DNA from: Coenobita brevimanus
Taxonomy: Eukaryota; Arthropoda; Malacostraca; Decapoda; Coenobitidae
DNA length: 64,000 nucleotides
Assembly: GCA_032717465.1 (NCBI GenBank)
Contig: CM064697.1
Location: 8,670,640 to 8,734,639 of the forward strand
Direction: 5' to 3'
A model generated the notes under the pieces. The model was not told the origin of the DNA and searched no databases. It was given only the letters and a program-made list of their open reading frames with translations. This document shows positions 1 to 12,059 of this stretch, piece by piece; the first letter of the stretch is position 1, and the number at the start of each line of letters is the position of its first letter. Position numbers and translations under genes: made by a program.

Positions 1-730
1 CACTCGGGTAATGCATACTGGAGGGGAAGAAGCATGACCAAACGAAAGAAAATGTCAAACCTAAGGGGAAAGAAAATAAGAAAGATGTATCGATAGAAAG
101 AATTAATGGAAAGGACAACTAAGCGCTTGGAAAAACTGCAGAAGAAAGGAAAGACTGAAAAGAAAACATAATGACTAGTTGAATAAAATGATAATAACTG
201 GAAAAAAGTCAGTGTACACAAGAAAATGCCACTTTTGCTCAATCACTGTCAATATTTACTAAACACAATATCTATGAACGCTATTACTGTCGACTTAGTT
301 TTTTTTTCACGTTTTCTGCGCAAATTATTTACAGATATAGCTTGTTAATAATCCCTTGTATTTTATTTATGCAATCTCACTCAGCCTTAGAAATATATAA
401 ACAGCATAAGGGAGGCTTCTGAGATATAATTTTCGGGGTAAGTCGCTGAGGAAAAGGTGCTGGAAGACCCTCTATACGCCCACGAAGACACCAGCCTCCA
501 ATTCCAGACCTAAGGGACTCTTGCTAAACTAAGCGGACATAATGAAGCGGGTTGGAATTTCGCTTCATTAGTACAGGACCCGCGAGTTTAGATGAAATTA
601 TTGGCGTCATGATAAGGAACGTGGAAGGGTAAAAAAAAAAGAATAAATAGTTGGAAATAATTAAGGAAAATAAGACGAACTGAAAGGCAGAAGAAGACAA
701 AGAGAATGAAATTAACCTAAAAAATCCAGT
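1..730. other. Unique AT-rich DNA, no gene seen
   Basis: This stretch is complex, purine-leaning sequence with no open frame of note and no repeat beyond short A-runs. It looks like intron or intergenic DNA. Confidence 0.6.
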
Positions 731-733
731 GGT

Positions 734-759
734 GAGAGAGAGAGAGAGAGAGAGAGAGA
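734..759. repeat. (GA)13 microsatellite
   Basis: Perfect dinucleotide run. It is followed by about 300 bp of purine-rich DNA (760-1070) with GGA and GAGT clusters and no gene. Confidence 0.95.
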
Positions 760-1182
760 ATGTGAGTGAGTTTGAAAGAGACGAAACATTGGAAAACTAC
801 ACCATGAACACAAGAAAATACGAACAGAAACAAATTTTAGAACTTGCAGTAAAACAACAAAACAGGAAGAGGAGCCAAGAATGAGAAAGACGGGAAAGAA
901 GAAGGAGGAGGAGGAGGATGAAAGTGAGTGAGAGAGAGGGTTTTGTGAGGGATTAATGGAGTAAGCTGGGGACTGGGAGAGGGAAAATTCTGTGAGGGGG
1001 ATTCCGTAGCTTCAAAGGGATTCAGCTGGTGAGGAAATAAGTAAAGGGAAGGAGGGTTCTCAAGGCCTCACCTACCGCAGACTCCTTAATAATAGAAAAC
1101 ACTGACTTACGAAATAGCGGGATATTTTGTAAAGGCAATTACTCTAACATAAAATAATAAAGATGATAATAGTAAAAGAAGT

Positions 1183-1256
1183 ACTATTATTATTATTATT
1201 ATTATTATTATCATTATTATTATCATTATTATTATTGTTATTAGTATTATTATTTC
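1183..1256. repeat. (ATT)n microsatellite, interrupted
   Basis: A TTA/ATT array broken by TCA and TTG variants. Short Ile- or Leu-rich frames across it are translations of the repeat. Confidence 0.95.
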
Positions 1257-1343
1257 CACTGCTACTAGTACTACTAATCCTGCTACTATCAGCACTACTA
1301 TTAAGGACCTTCAAATAATTATACCCGCTTGACCATCCACGTC

Positions 1344-1449
1344 AAAAAAAAAAATAAAAAAAATAAATCTCCAGCCAGGGCACCCAAGGACAAGGGAAAA
1401 AAAAAAAACATCATCCCGGCGGCCAGAACGTTATATGTACAATGGACGG

Positions 1450-1480
<31 letters not shown>
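1344..1480. repeat. Cluster of poly-A tracts
   Basis: Three A-homopolymers lie close together (1344-1366, 1397-1408, 1452-1480). The last is 29 A long. Homopolymers of this length can reflect retroelement tails, but no element body is recognisable next to them. Confidence 0.85.
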
Positions 1481-1483
<3 letters not shown>

Positions 1484-1574
1484 CGCTAAGTAAATAGGTC
1501 GGGGGCACGAAGGGACGCACACCAAATAATCCCACACACGAAACTCTCCTGCCGATTTAACTGCCCTATATTTT

Positions 1575-1755
1575 TAACTCTTCTTTTTTCTTCTATTACT
1601 GCACTGCTACTCTTCCTTCTCCTCCTCCTCTTCTTGTTGTTCCTGTTCTTGTTCTTCCTCCTCTTCTTCCTCCTCCCTTTCTTCGTCTTATTTTTCTTCC
1701 TTTCTTCTTCTTCTTCCTCCTCCTCCTCTATCATTTGCCTATCTTCTCCCATCTT
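1575..1755. repeat. Polypyrimidine TTC/CCT tract
   Basis: Trinucleotide-biased pyrimidine tract (CTT, CCT, TTC). Its reverse complement reads as Lys/Arg/Glu-rich peptide, which is a compositional artefact. Confidence 0.85.
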
Positions 1756-1884
1756 CCTTTAATATTATGCTTCCTTCATTTTCCAAGTGTCTGTAATTGG
1801 GCTGGTAATGGCTGTAAGTGTCCATGGTAGTTTTAAGTTCAAAGAGTTTTCCTTGTTGCTTTTAAATGCTCTACTTATCCCATT

Positions 1885-1996
1885 CACTACTACTACTTCT
1901 ACTGCTATTACTACTATTGCTGCTGCTGATTCTACTGCTACTGCTACTACTACTACTACTACTGATACTACTACTACTCTTATCATTACTACTTAA
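1885..1996. repeat. (ACT)n / (GCT)n trinucleotide array
   Basis: Imperfect array of ACT with GCT, ATT and TCT variants. Thr- and Val-rich frames on the two strands are translations of it. Confidence 0.9.
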
Positions 1997-2043
1997 AGCA
2001 TTCACTACAATGACGCCTTCTCCAAATTTATTCCACCTATTCT

Positions 2044-2058
2044 CGGACGATTTTATTC

Positions 2059-2094
<36 letters not shown>

Positions 2095-2186
2095 CTCTCT
2101 CTCTCTCTCTCTCTTCTCAGCTGAATAAAGTCGTCGAAATAGTAAGGATAAAATATAATGAGTTACTGGGACTGAAAGGGTTAAGG
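2044..2186. repeat. Dispersed repeat family A copy with AC and CT arrays inside
   Basis: The segment starts with CGGACGATTTTATTCAA and, after (AC)16 and (CT)12, continues CTGAATAAAGTCGTCG. These are the same motif in opposite orientations. It ends with ACTGAAAGGGTTAAGG. The motif recurs many times in the window (for example 5359, 19010, 30852, 40748, 42329). Family A is my own label. Confidence 0.75.
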
Positions 2187-2261
2187 CCAGTCATTTTTAT
2201 AGCTATTTACAGAACCGGTTTTTTAATAGCCTACTATGCACGTGGATGATCCAGAGCTTTT

Positions 2262-2264
2262 CAC

Positions 2265-2331
<67 letters not shown>

Positions 2332-2405
2332 TTTATCATTATTGTTACTACTACTACTACTACTATTATTATTATTATTATTATTATTATCATTATTATT
2401 ATTAA
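2262..2405. repeat. Long (ATT)n array with ACT interlude
   Basis: About 140 bp of ATT repeats, with an (ACT)6 block near 2348-2365 and TTTTAT/TCATT interruptions. The poly-Ile and poly-Leu frames here are artefacts. Confidence 0.95.
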
Positions 2406-2965
2406 AATTACTTGTATCCCCTTTCTTATACTCCTTTACTCTAACCTAGCTTAAAATTGTCATCTATTCCCTTCTGCGCTTTGATATAACGATGAATTCA
2501 AGATAATGTCGCTAATCATGAACAAATGCCAAGGAGAGGATGTGGGGCCGTAGTACTGTCTTTTTCCTGCGCTGATCTATGTGAAATAAGCTGCAGAAAA
2601 GACAGAAATCTAGCCAAGTTGAGGTAAAAGAACTATATTGTGGCTTTTATTTTACTTTGCTCTTGTTACAGTCAAACAATTATTTTATTTTTTGGTTTAC
2701 CTCTGGATATGAAGGAATCGGAATTAATCTCCAATTACTTTCACAACGAGGTCTTCCCCCTCCTCAAAAAAAAAAAATATATATATATATAGCAGGGGCA
2801 AAAAAAAATAAAAAGGCCATCCTACTGAAGGGCTTACTAAAAATAAATAGGCAAAGAGTCAAGGAACTACCTATAATTAACGAAAGGATGTTAATGATTT
2901 ATTGTGAAATTATCGACTGGGTTATATACCATGGTTGAATTATGATGGTACTGTACTATTAATAC
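2406..2965. other. Unique AT-rich DNA, no gene seen
   Basis: Complex sequence with an A-run followed by a short AT run near 2766-2792. A 93-residue frame on the plus strand has no recognisable domain. Confidence 0.6.
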
Positions 2966-2969
2966 CCCC

Positions 2970-2970
2970 C

Positions 2971-3008
<38 letters not shown>

Positions 3009-3374
3009 TCCCTTCCCCTTTCTCTTCTTCCTTCCTCTCTTTGTTTATCCCTTTCCTCTTCTTCCTAATCTTAATCTTCTTCCACGCCTCTTCCTTCCTC
3101 ATCTTACTCTCTATTCCCCTTCTTCCATTTCCTTTCTATTTTCCTCTTCGCCTTCTTTCCCCCTTCCCTCCTTCTTTCTTCCAGTCCTTTACTCCTCCCC
3201 TTTCTGTTTATCCCCATCCCTTCCTTTCTATTATCTATCCCCCTCCCTACCCTTCCTCCCCAATTCTTATCATCCTTCTTGCCTCTCCCTCACTCCCTCC
3301 TCTATTTACCCTCTCCTATTCCTTTTCTCCCTCTTCCCTCTCCTCTCCTTCCTCTCTTGTTCTCCCTAACCCCC

Positions 3375-3422
<48 letters not shown>
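2970..3422. repeat. Polypyrimidine block bounded by two (CT)n arrays
   Basis: (CT)n at about 2971-3007 and 3378-3421 flank about 370 bp of almost pure pyrimidine on the plus strand. Ser/Leu/Pro/Phe-rich open frames in all plus-strand phases are stop-free because of composition. Confidence 0.9.
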
Positions 3423-3428
<6 letters not shown>

Positions 3429-3539
3429 CCTGCGCCGCTATCAGCACCTGGGCTCAGTAATTCTCACGTCATTGCCCGTCAGATGGCCTCCCTCAGAAAT
3501 ATCCCAGAGGAGGTGCCATTAACGTGACTTACCAGGCAC

Positions 3540-3835
3540 ACCCGCTCCACACCCACCCCATCCACCCACCCAGCCATCATCTATCCACCCAGCCATCCAT
3601 CATCCATCCACCCTCCCACCATCCCACACGTCACGGATCATTTACCTTTTTTATATTATTACACTTTCTTTTTCTACGCTCGCATCAGACACTTATCCAC
3701 CCACCCATCCATCACCACCGACTTCCACCATCCACCCCACACACTCACCCACCACCACCCACTTCCACCATCCACCCACTCACCCACCATCAAACACTTC
3801 CACCATCCACCCACCCACACAACATCACCCACATC
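3540..3835. repeat. Degenerate CACC/CATC tetranucleotide tract
   Basis: The block is built from CCAC, CATC and CCAT words and interrupted by about 60 bp of T-rich DNA (3635-3695). The His/Pro/Thr-rich frame across it is repeat translation. Confidence 0.85.
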
Positions 3836-5687
3836 ACATTTATCTTTCTATATAACTATTTTTTCCCTCAGCTCCCATCATTCACTTCCGACATCATTTA
3901 CTCTTTTACTTAACCACAACTCTATCACATAAACACTGCCAGGGACGTAGGTTGGTCTCCTCCAGCTAAAATGATCTGAATTAGGGTAGCCCTGTCCCAG
4001 GTCCTCCTATAGCGACTGACTCTTACCGTTTTTATCCCACTGCTTTTTCTTTTTTTATCCAGTTATCAATTTCAATCACTATAAATCTATCCTGCTCTAA
4101 CTACAAATTTTTCTAGGTACACAAAAATACTTATCCTTATCTACCTTCTATCTGACTAAATATTTTTCCGTCTACACTAATCTGTGCACAAGAAACCCAC
4201 CATAATCAACCATTCTACATATTTAATTTTTTAGTTTTTCCCCCCCTCCAGTCGTCAATTCTAACCTTAATGTGCATCATCATCATCATCATCACGACCT
4301 TTATTCCCACCTGAAAATGAGGTGAAGTAGGATATGAAAAAAAAAAAAAAAAAATAATAATAATAATAAGTTCAGAACATATGAGCCCCGTCAGATATCA
4401 TTTACCTTTTCATTAACTAATTTTTAAAGAACGGTCGTCAGTCCAAACCATAACATCTGAGAAAATTACCTGAGCTCGCTAATCACTTTCAGTATCAATT
4501 ATCTTTTTATCTAACTCATTATAATTTTCTCCGATAGTCAATAATTTTCTAAATATCCGAGGAAATAATGTGGCTATATATTAATTGAAGTAGAAGAAAT
4601 ATATATGTTTACTTTTTCTCTACCTAAACGTTTCTCTCAGGTTGACAATAACTGATGAGGAAAAAAAATTCTCTGCACATATTCTAATTTCATCTAAGTA
4701 AACATCTGCTTCCGCTCGTCAAATCTAGCCTCGATGGCAAGAAAAAATTGGCTATTTATAAAATCTGCTATATATAAGACTACTAACCCTGGAATAGTTC
4801 ATTCTTTAGACTCGTGATTATTTTTTTATTACGGTATTTTTCTGCAAAACGTTCCTTATGAAACTTGGCGATGATTTATGAAACATGGAAGAATTTTACT
4901 TTAAAAGTTAATCTCAAGAGCATAATTAAATAAATAGATGGAGATAATTATCCAAAAACTAATTAAACCCGCTTGCTATAAATAAGAGTTACGTAGACCA
5001 CGAGAGGGCAAAGCATCATTTTGGTCACGGCAACATTTCATCCCCATCACATCAGCCAGTCTTCACCTCAATACCCACCCGGTCCCCACTGAAGGTTACG
5101 GGATAATATTAACCACTTTCACAATGATAGCAATTTTCGCTTTATCGCTGCTGCCACTGACGGAATTGTTTAGTTCTGGGGCGATGAACAGAGGTAATTG
5201 AAAACCCCTTCACTACAAGAGATTTCCCAGAAGATTAAAAAAATATATATACTACCCTTATCACTACGACCAATTTCTTTCTTATTTATTTTTATTTTTT
5301 ATTCCTCCCACCAGCCGAATTTCTTCATCGCATTGGAGACTTTCTGAACTGCCTTAAGGTGAATAAAATCATCAGGAAGTACCAAGATTAAAATATATAA
5401 GGTTTCATTAAGGTCGGTAATTAACTCCTTCAACCCCGAAAAGCCTTTATTATTTTTAGTTATTTTTATTTTTTAGCTGGTCACAATATACTCCGATTAT
5501 TTTATGATGACCTTATGACGGAACTATAAGACCATTTTCGTCCATCTCATCACTAATTGCAGCTCCATACAGTAGAAATTTGGACCCGTGTTGATTTAGC
5601 ATTTATTACTGAAAATTAGCCCAAGAAAAACTTCCTCAAATTTGGCACTTCACGGAAAACGTATAAATCGAAACTCGCAGGCTAGAT
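3836..5687. other. AT-rich complex DNA with family A remnants
   Basis: No gene is seen in these ~1.85 kb. It contains an (ATC)6 run (about 4275-4293) and an A-run followed by (AAT)n (4338-4370). Family A pieces include ACCCCTTCACTACAAG (about 5203), GTGAATAAAATCATCAGG (5359-5376) and AACTCCTTCAACCCCG (about 5422). Confidence 0.6.
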
Positions 5688-6388
5688 TTAAAAAAAAAAA
5701 ATCGTCAGAAGTCAAGAATGTTACGAAACGCGTCATCGTAGTGAAGCGAGAGAGAGAGAGAGAGAGAGAGAGGCCTAGTTGGTATATAACCCTAGCTTGA
5801 ACGACCTACACATTAACACCTTCACTCTCAGGACATCTTTACTTATTTTCCCTATCATCAGACAATTTTCCTTTATTTACGAATGACCTCAAGTACTGAA
5901 GTTTAAGAAGGTTTTATTTAATTCCTCCAATCGAAAACTCTCCCATATGCAAAAATAAAATAGAATAAATAAACAAATAAATAAATAAATCGTTTGGCAC
6001 TAGCAAGAAAAAGACATCAACTTAGGAAGGCAGTTAACAGGTGGGGAAAATCAGAGAGAGAAAGAGAGAGAGAGAAGGCCTATCTGGTATAAACCGTACC
6101 TCACAGGTCCTACTCATTAAATTGTGCAAAACCATCTAGGAGTGTCAAGAGTAAAATATTAGACATAGTTAATAAACCTGAGAAAATCGGACACTGAGGA
6201 GGAGTAAGATGGGGAGTAGGCGTATGAGAAAGGAGAGGAGTAGGTGGAGGACTAAAGCGAGTGAGCAAGAGAAGAGGAGGAGGAGTATAGCAAGTGAGAG
6301 AGGAGCTGGAGGAGGAAGAGTAAAGCGAGTGAGAGAGAAGGCCTAGCTGGTATATAAACCCCAGCTCACACGTCCTACCCATTAATTT
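5688..6388. repeat. Three tandem copies of a ~300 bp unit with a TATA-like box
   Basis: Each copy has a TCGTC-type family A fragment (5691, 5988, 6128), then a GA-rich run, then a conserved block: GGCCTAGTTGGTATATAACC at 5772, GGCCTATCTGGTATAAACC at 6077 and GGCCTAGCTGGTATATAAAC at 6340. The shared text continues with CCTAC..CATTAA. Spacing is about 305 and 263 bp. The third copy sits just upstream of the CpG-rich promoter candidate. Confidence 0.75.
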
Positions 6389-6780
6389 CCTCAGCCTACG
6401 TCACACTGAGCTGGGGCCAATCAGCGTGAAGAGCGGGGCGGGCGGGCATGGAGAGGCAAGGGCGGAGGAGGGGGAGTGTGTTTTCACTTTGTTGCAAGCG
6501 TTTTCATCTTGGCTCAGCGAGATGGCCGTCCAGAGCTGCCATATGCCTCCAGAGTATTGCCCAGTCGCCGCATTTCAAAATTTACTCACCTGGTTCTTCA
6601 ATAATACAACTAAATGTGGGTTCATCTCGAGGTTAAATGGTCTGGTAATTGAGTGCCAAGCGGTTTTTCTTAATAAGCAATCAGGAAGAGACCCACGACT
6701 ATCTCTGCGCAGACGCGCCACTGCGCAGGTCCTCATCGCGCATATCCCATGACGTCGACTCCATCCGAACGCATTCCTGA
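6389..6780. promoter_or_regulatory. Candidate CpG-rich promoter
   Basis: This block has several promoter motifs. A CCAAT box in GGCCAATCAG lies at 6415-6424 and a GC-box cluster (GCGGGGCGGGCGGGC) at about 6433-6447. A YY1-like GAGATGGCCGTCC lies near 6519, NRF1-like GCGCAGACGCGC and CTGCGCAGG at 6707-6729, and a CRE-like TGACGTCG at 6750-6757. The TATA-like block of the preceding tandem unit is at 6351. CpG density is clearly above that of the flanks. A 108-residue plus-strand frame and a 115-residue minus-strand frame cover it; I recognise neither protein. Motif clustering supports a promoter, but motifs alone do not prove one. Confidence 0.4.
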
Positions 6781-7190
6781 GACATAAACAAAATCCTGCG
6801 ATGCCTACCCCTCCGAGTGTCATTAATCGTCCGAATTTAATATAGTCACCCGCTCCCAGCCTCAATTTCATCCCGGGACCTCCACTCAAGCATCTCTCCC
6901 GACCCAACCCAGGCCATGTCACTCGGGATATTTAGTAATCTGGATGGGATTCGGAGGACGTAGGCACTCTGGGTCTAGATCAATAGGAAGGATGTTCGGG
7001 AGGATAAGAATAATATTATTTAAAATTCATGGGGAAGCTTTCTGAGAAAAATCCAATTCCTGAAAATAGACACTAAAGTTTTAAGAGCCCCCGATGACTC
7101 CTTGTCTCAGACTCCTCACTACTTTTTTTTTAGCTTTTTTATCTAGAAAGTTTGTGGCAGTGGGAACGTGGGCGACGGCTGGACGGGCAG
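6781..7190. other. Unique DNA downstream of the CpG-rich block
   Basis: Complex sequence, moderately CpG-containing up to about 6970 and then AT-rich. No gene is recognised. The minus-strand open frame ending at 6575 begins at 6922 and contains a consensus-like splice donor at 6589 (see findings). Confidence 0.5.
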
Positions 7191-7199
7191 TGGGAGAGG

Positions 7200-9480
7200 G
7201 AGATTCTCTTGGCCCACTCTCCTTCCTCTTCCTTATCTTTCCCTTCCACTTCTGCCTTCCTGAGCCTTTTTTCCCTTCCATTTCTCTACTTCCTTCGTAC
7301 TTACATTTTCTTTCATATATCCTTTTTCTTCCATGTCTTTCTCCTGTTAGTCTCTTCACTCATCCCTCGCTCCCCCACTTCCATCCTACTTTCATGTCCT
7401 TCCCTTTTCCTTATATTCCCTTTCCTCGTCTACCTTCCTTATCCTTTCTTTCCTTCCATTAGCCTACTTCCTCCGTACCTGCATATCCTTCCCTCTATCT
7501 TTTTCCCTTCTTTATCTTCCCCATCACCTTCTGCCTTGCGCATCCTGTCTTCCCCTCCGATTGCCTCCTTTCTCCATACTCGTATATCTCTCTCTAAGTC
7601 CCATTCTCTAATTTATCTCACCTTTCCTCTTCTATTTACCTTATATTTTCTTGTCTCATATTTCGTTTGCACTTACCTTCTTCATTTGTATTCATATCTG
7701 TCTGTCAATCCAGTTCTCATCCTTATCTTCCTTTTCCCTTCTGCCTGCCTGATTCTCTGCATCCGTTCTTACATATCTCTCCTCCCCTATCTTTTTTCCT
7801 CCCCTCTCCTTATGCATCCCTTCTCCTTTCGCTTTCTGCGCTTATCTCTCCTTTCCCCTTAAGCTCTCTCCAATCTAAACTTCCAGCCCACGTGCCCTCT
7901 TCATATTCGTACTCTAGCACCCATCCCTCTTCAGCTCTAATCTACTTTTCTTTCTCTTGTCTTTCTTCTTTCTGATGCTCTCCTTCCTTCATTTGTACTC
8001 ACATGGTCTTCCTTCCTCCATTCCTTTCTTTTCCTTGTCTTTCCCTTACCCTCCTGTCTTCCTGATGTTCTCTTCCTCCTATAACATTCCTTCCGTTCTC
8101 TTTCTGATCTCTGTATTCCCCTCCTGTTTTCCTGTGACTTCTTATCCTCTTCTTCCTTTTCTTCCACTTTTGCAAAGCACTTTCCGACTTCCGTGATGCT
8201 ATCATGTCTCACTCATCCTCACCGATTGCTCTCTTCACCTTCGTACGTTCACATTCTTCACATTCTTCCCACTCTTTCTAAACACGTTTCTTTATTTGTT
8301 CCTTTCTGCCTTCCTGGTATTCTGAATCAAACATCACTTTATCCTTCACTCTTTCTTTTCCTTGCTTCCTTTTCTAAAGCTCTCCTCTCCTCCCCACTTG
8401 GTCGCTTCCTTGCTATTCCTATATCCTTCTTTCTATTCTTTATTTTTCCTATTCCATTCTCCATGCCTGACTTAGGTGAGGCTAGCTTATATTTTTCATC
8501 AACCTGCTCCCCTTCTTTGTATTCTAGTAACTTTCCATCGACCCTTTTTTCTTTTCTCTTTCCCTCACCGTTCTATTTTGCTTTTGATCTCATGCCCAAT
8601 ATTATCTCTCCATCTGTTATCTTCCTTCGTTCGTCTATCACCTTCCCTTTGTCCTTTACCCTTTATTTTTTTACTTGAGCCTCCTTCATCATCTTTCGTT
8701 TCATATAACCTCTCCATTCTCTTGGCTCATTCTCCTTTTTTTTTTTTTTTTTCTGTATCTTCTCCTTCCCTTTCTGTCTTTCTCTGCTTCATAAATTTTT
8801 CCTCAATCCTTTATCTTCCTTATCTCTCCTTCTCCCTTCTGCTTCCTGATGCTTTCTTGCTAAGTTCGTTTTCTCCATAATCTAAATTTAACCTTTTTTC
8901 TCCCTTATCATTCTTTTCCCTTTCTACTTTCCTAACCAACCTAAAGTTCTCTCGTCTCTCTCTCTCTCTCTGTTTCCTTTCCGTGTACCCTCTTTCCTCC
9001 TACCTACAGTTTCTTCATCCATATTCCTGCGTTCACCTCTCCAAATCTTCCACAAACATTTTTCTTCACTCCTACTCTCAACCCCAAGTATATAAATTAC
9101 CGACCTACTCTTCCCTCTGATCTTTTCTCCCTTTTTCATTGTTATCACTTTTCCCCTATCACACATCCAATTTTATCTCCAGTACTATCTTTCTACCCTT
9201 CTTTTTCAAGTTTTCTATCTCTTTCCCTTTTTTATCCCCTTCCATCGCCCATCGTGCCTTTAATTCCTTCTCATACATTCTCCTCCTAACCTTCCTTTTA
9301 CTGTTTTACTCCCTTTTCCCTTATTTTATTTTTTTTCTCTTTAATTATCTTCCACCCTCTTCTCTCCTTTTATCACCTTCCACCTTCTAGCCAATTTTTC
9401 ATTCATTCTCAAATAATGTCCTCTTTGCATCACTCTTATTATCTTCTCTATCTTCCCTCATCCTTCCTTTACCACCGTCT
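7200..9480. repeat. 2.3 kb polypyrimidine domain
   Basis: Almost continuous C/T-rich sequence on the plus strand (TTCC, CTTC and CCTT words) without strict periodicity. It has a T-run at about 8734-8751. Stop codons are scarce because TAA, TAG and TGA need purines, so long Ser/Leu/Phe/Pro frames appear on plus and Arg/Lys/Glu/Gly frames on minus. None is a credible gene. Confidence 0.85.
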
Positions 9481-9799
9481 TCCTTCTATATCCTACCTCT
9501 AATGCCTTCACAAATTCCATCCTCCTAACTTTCCCCATTATTTTTCCTCTCCCCCATCTTGCGTCACCCTCCCCTCCACTCTCCTTCCTTCGGTCACTCG
9601 GTCTATGGCCCTGGCTCACGAAAATCCCTGATCTCTTATCGTTGTTACTAATGATATGGTGATACAGGACGCTAATGAGAGGTGGGGGGTGGGGGGAGAG
9701 GAAGATGGCGGTGGAGGAAGGACATGGCATGGGAGGGGAAGACGATGGGAAAAGAGGAGAGGGTAGAGGAAAACATATCGGTGAGTGTTAATGACGATG
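9481..9799. other. Pyrimidine-to-purine transition, no gene
   Basis: Pyrimidine-rich to about 9600, then purine-rich (GGTGGGG and GGAAGA words) to about 9780. No gene is seen. Confidence 0.6.
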
Positions 9800-9801
9800 A
9801 C

Positions 9802-9831
<30 letters not shown>
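9800..9831. repeat. (AAT)n microsatellite
   Basis: Ten perfect AAT units. Confidence 0.95.
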
Positions 9832-9834
<3 letters not shown>

Positions 9835-10310
9835 GTAATAATAATAACTATGATTTCATCTGGCAAATTAAGACACCAGCATATTATTAACAAAAGCCTC
9901 TTATAAAAAATCAATTAATTTCACAGCAAAGGAACCACTGTTAACATTACCCACTGTTACTCAAATTTATACCAACCACAGCCAAAGGACAAAGTAAAGG
10001 ACTGACCTAAATTAAAGACAAAAAGTAAATACATATATGGTTCCCGGTGAGACGTAGGCATCTTTTTTAATTGGAGGTGAGTTAATGGCTTTTACTTTAT
10101 GCTCCGTGCAGCCGGGCGGGGAAGATGAGCCAAGTTGGGGCATGAAAAGATTGGAGCGTATTATCTGGCTCGTGCGATTACCGCCATTAAGACCTTGTTA
10201 TGGCTGATTAAGTGGATGGAGTTCTCGCACAATTAAGACCCGCGTTTTTAACTTTGAAGGTTTGGGTAAGCGTCGCGAAGGATGAGGGGTTTTAGTCTGA
10301 CCGTTCCTGG
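9832..10310. other. Complex low-repeat DNA with homeodomain-type words
   Basis: No open frame of note. About 10020-10280 is balanced in composition and contains clustered ATTAAG/AATTAAG words and GATTAAGTGG, an NK-type homeodomain core. It could be a regulatory element; nothing else supports that. Confidence 0.3.
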
Positions 10311-10605
10311 ATGGACCTTAGGGGTGCTTCAATGAGGGAGGCTGGGGTGGGAAGAGAGGGAGGAGGGAAAGGGATGGGGGAAAAAAAGGAGAAAGAGTAT
10401 GGGAAACAGTAAGCGTAACGGGAGGGGAAACCGTGGGCGGTGCTATAGGATGTGTAGGAGATGAGAGATTATATATACAATATATGGGAGAGGGAATGGA
10501 AAGGAGGATAGAGTTGGGAGAAGGAGAGGAAGGGGAATGCGGAAGGGGAAGGGAGAAGAGAGAATGAGGCACTAGCAGAAATGTGTGTGAGGTGTGTCGC
10601 ACAAA
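10310..10605. repeat. Polypurine tract
   Basis: GGGA/GGAA-rich on the plus strand. The Ser/Pro/Leu frame on minus is compositional. Confidence 0.8.
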
Positions 10606-11294
<689 letters not shown>

Positions 11295-11437
11295 GGTCCA
11301 AGTTCGTGTGTGGTCTAGAAAATCTAATTATACAAAAATACTTAAAGCTCTTACGATGTGTCTTCATCTGTAAGGAGTCTTTTTCTTTGATGTTTTGGTT
11401 CAGTGGTAAAGGATGCTGAAAACCAGTGATATAGTGC

Positions 11438-11539
<102 letters not shown>

Positions 11540-11790
11540 ACAGAGCTAGTGTTGACTGGATTGCATGTGAGTGTGAATGGCGTGAGGGAATTAGGCGTGA
11601 GCTGTGAAATCTTTTATTGTTGCAAAATCCTAAGCTACACTGAGAAGCACTTACACGGCTTATGACTTGAAGCATATTTGTATCGCACATCGTAACAAAA
11701 TAATTCAAGCATATTATAAAGCTGAGAAGACGCACAACAGTTTGTATTTGGTGCAGTTCAGTATGCAGCGCTGAAAGCAATAAAAGTGAG

Positions 11791-11925
11791 GTGTCATGTG
11801 TGTAGTGTGGGAGTGTGGTGGTGTTTAGTGGGGAAGACGTAGTGTCCAATGTGTGATGTGGGAGTGTGTAGTCTGGAATGTGTAGTGTGCAATGTGGAGT
11901 GTTATGTGAAGCTGCAGTCATGTGT
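11791..11925. repeat. Degenerate TGTGTAGTGTGG minisatellite
   Basis: Words such as GTGTAGTGTGG, GGAATGTGTAGTGTG and CAATGTGGAGTG recur every ~12-30 bp. This is a decayed GT-derived minisatellite. Confidence 0.6.
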
Positions 11926-12004
11926 TAGCCCACTGCATCTTGTGTGTGGTGGACCTGTGCTGGGTAGTGTGAGGGAGCAGCGGTGCAAGGTAGACCACAT
12001 CCGC

Positions 12005-12030
12005 ATGCTCCCCCCCCCCTCTCTCTCTCT
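12005..12030. repeat. C-run followed by (CT)n
   Basis: A C homopolymer passes into a short CT run at the left edge of the purine domain. Confidence 0.85.
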
Positions 12031-12059
12031 CTCAAGCCTGGGGTTCTGGTGGAGGGGAG

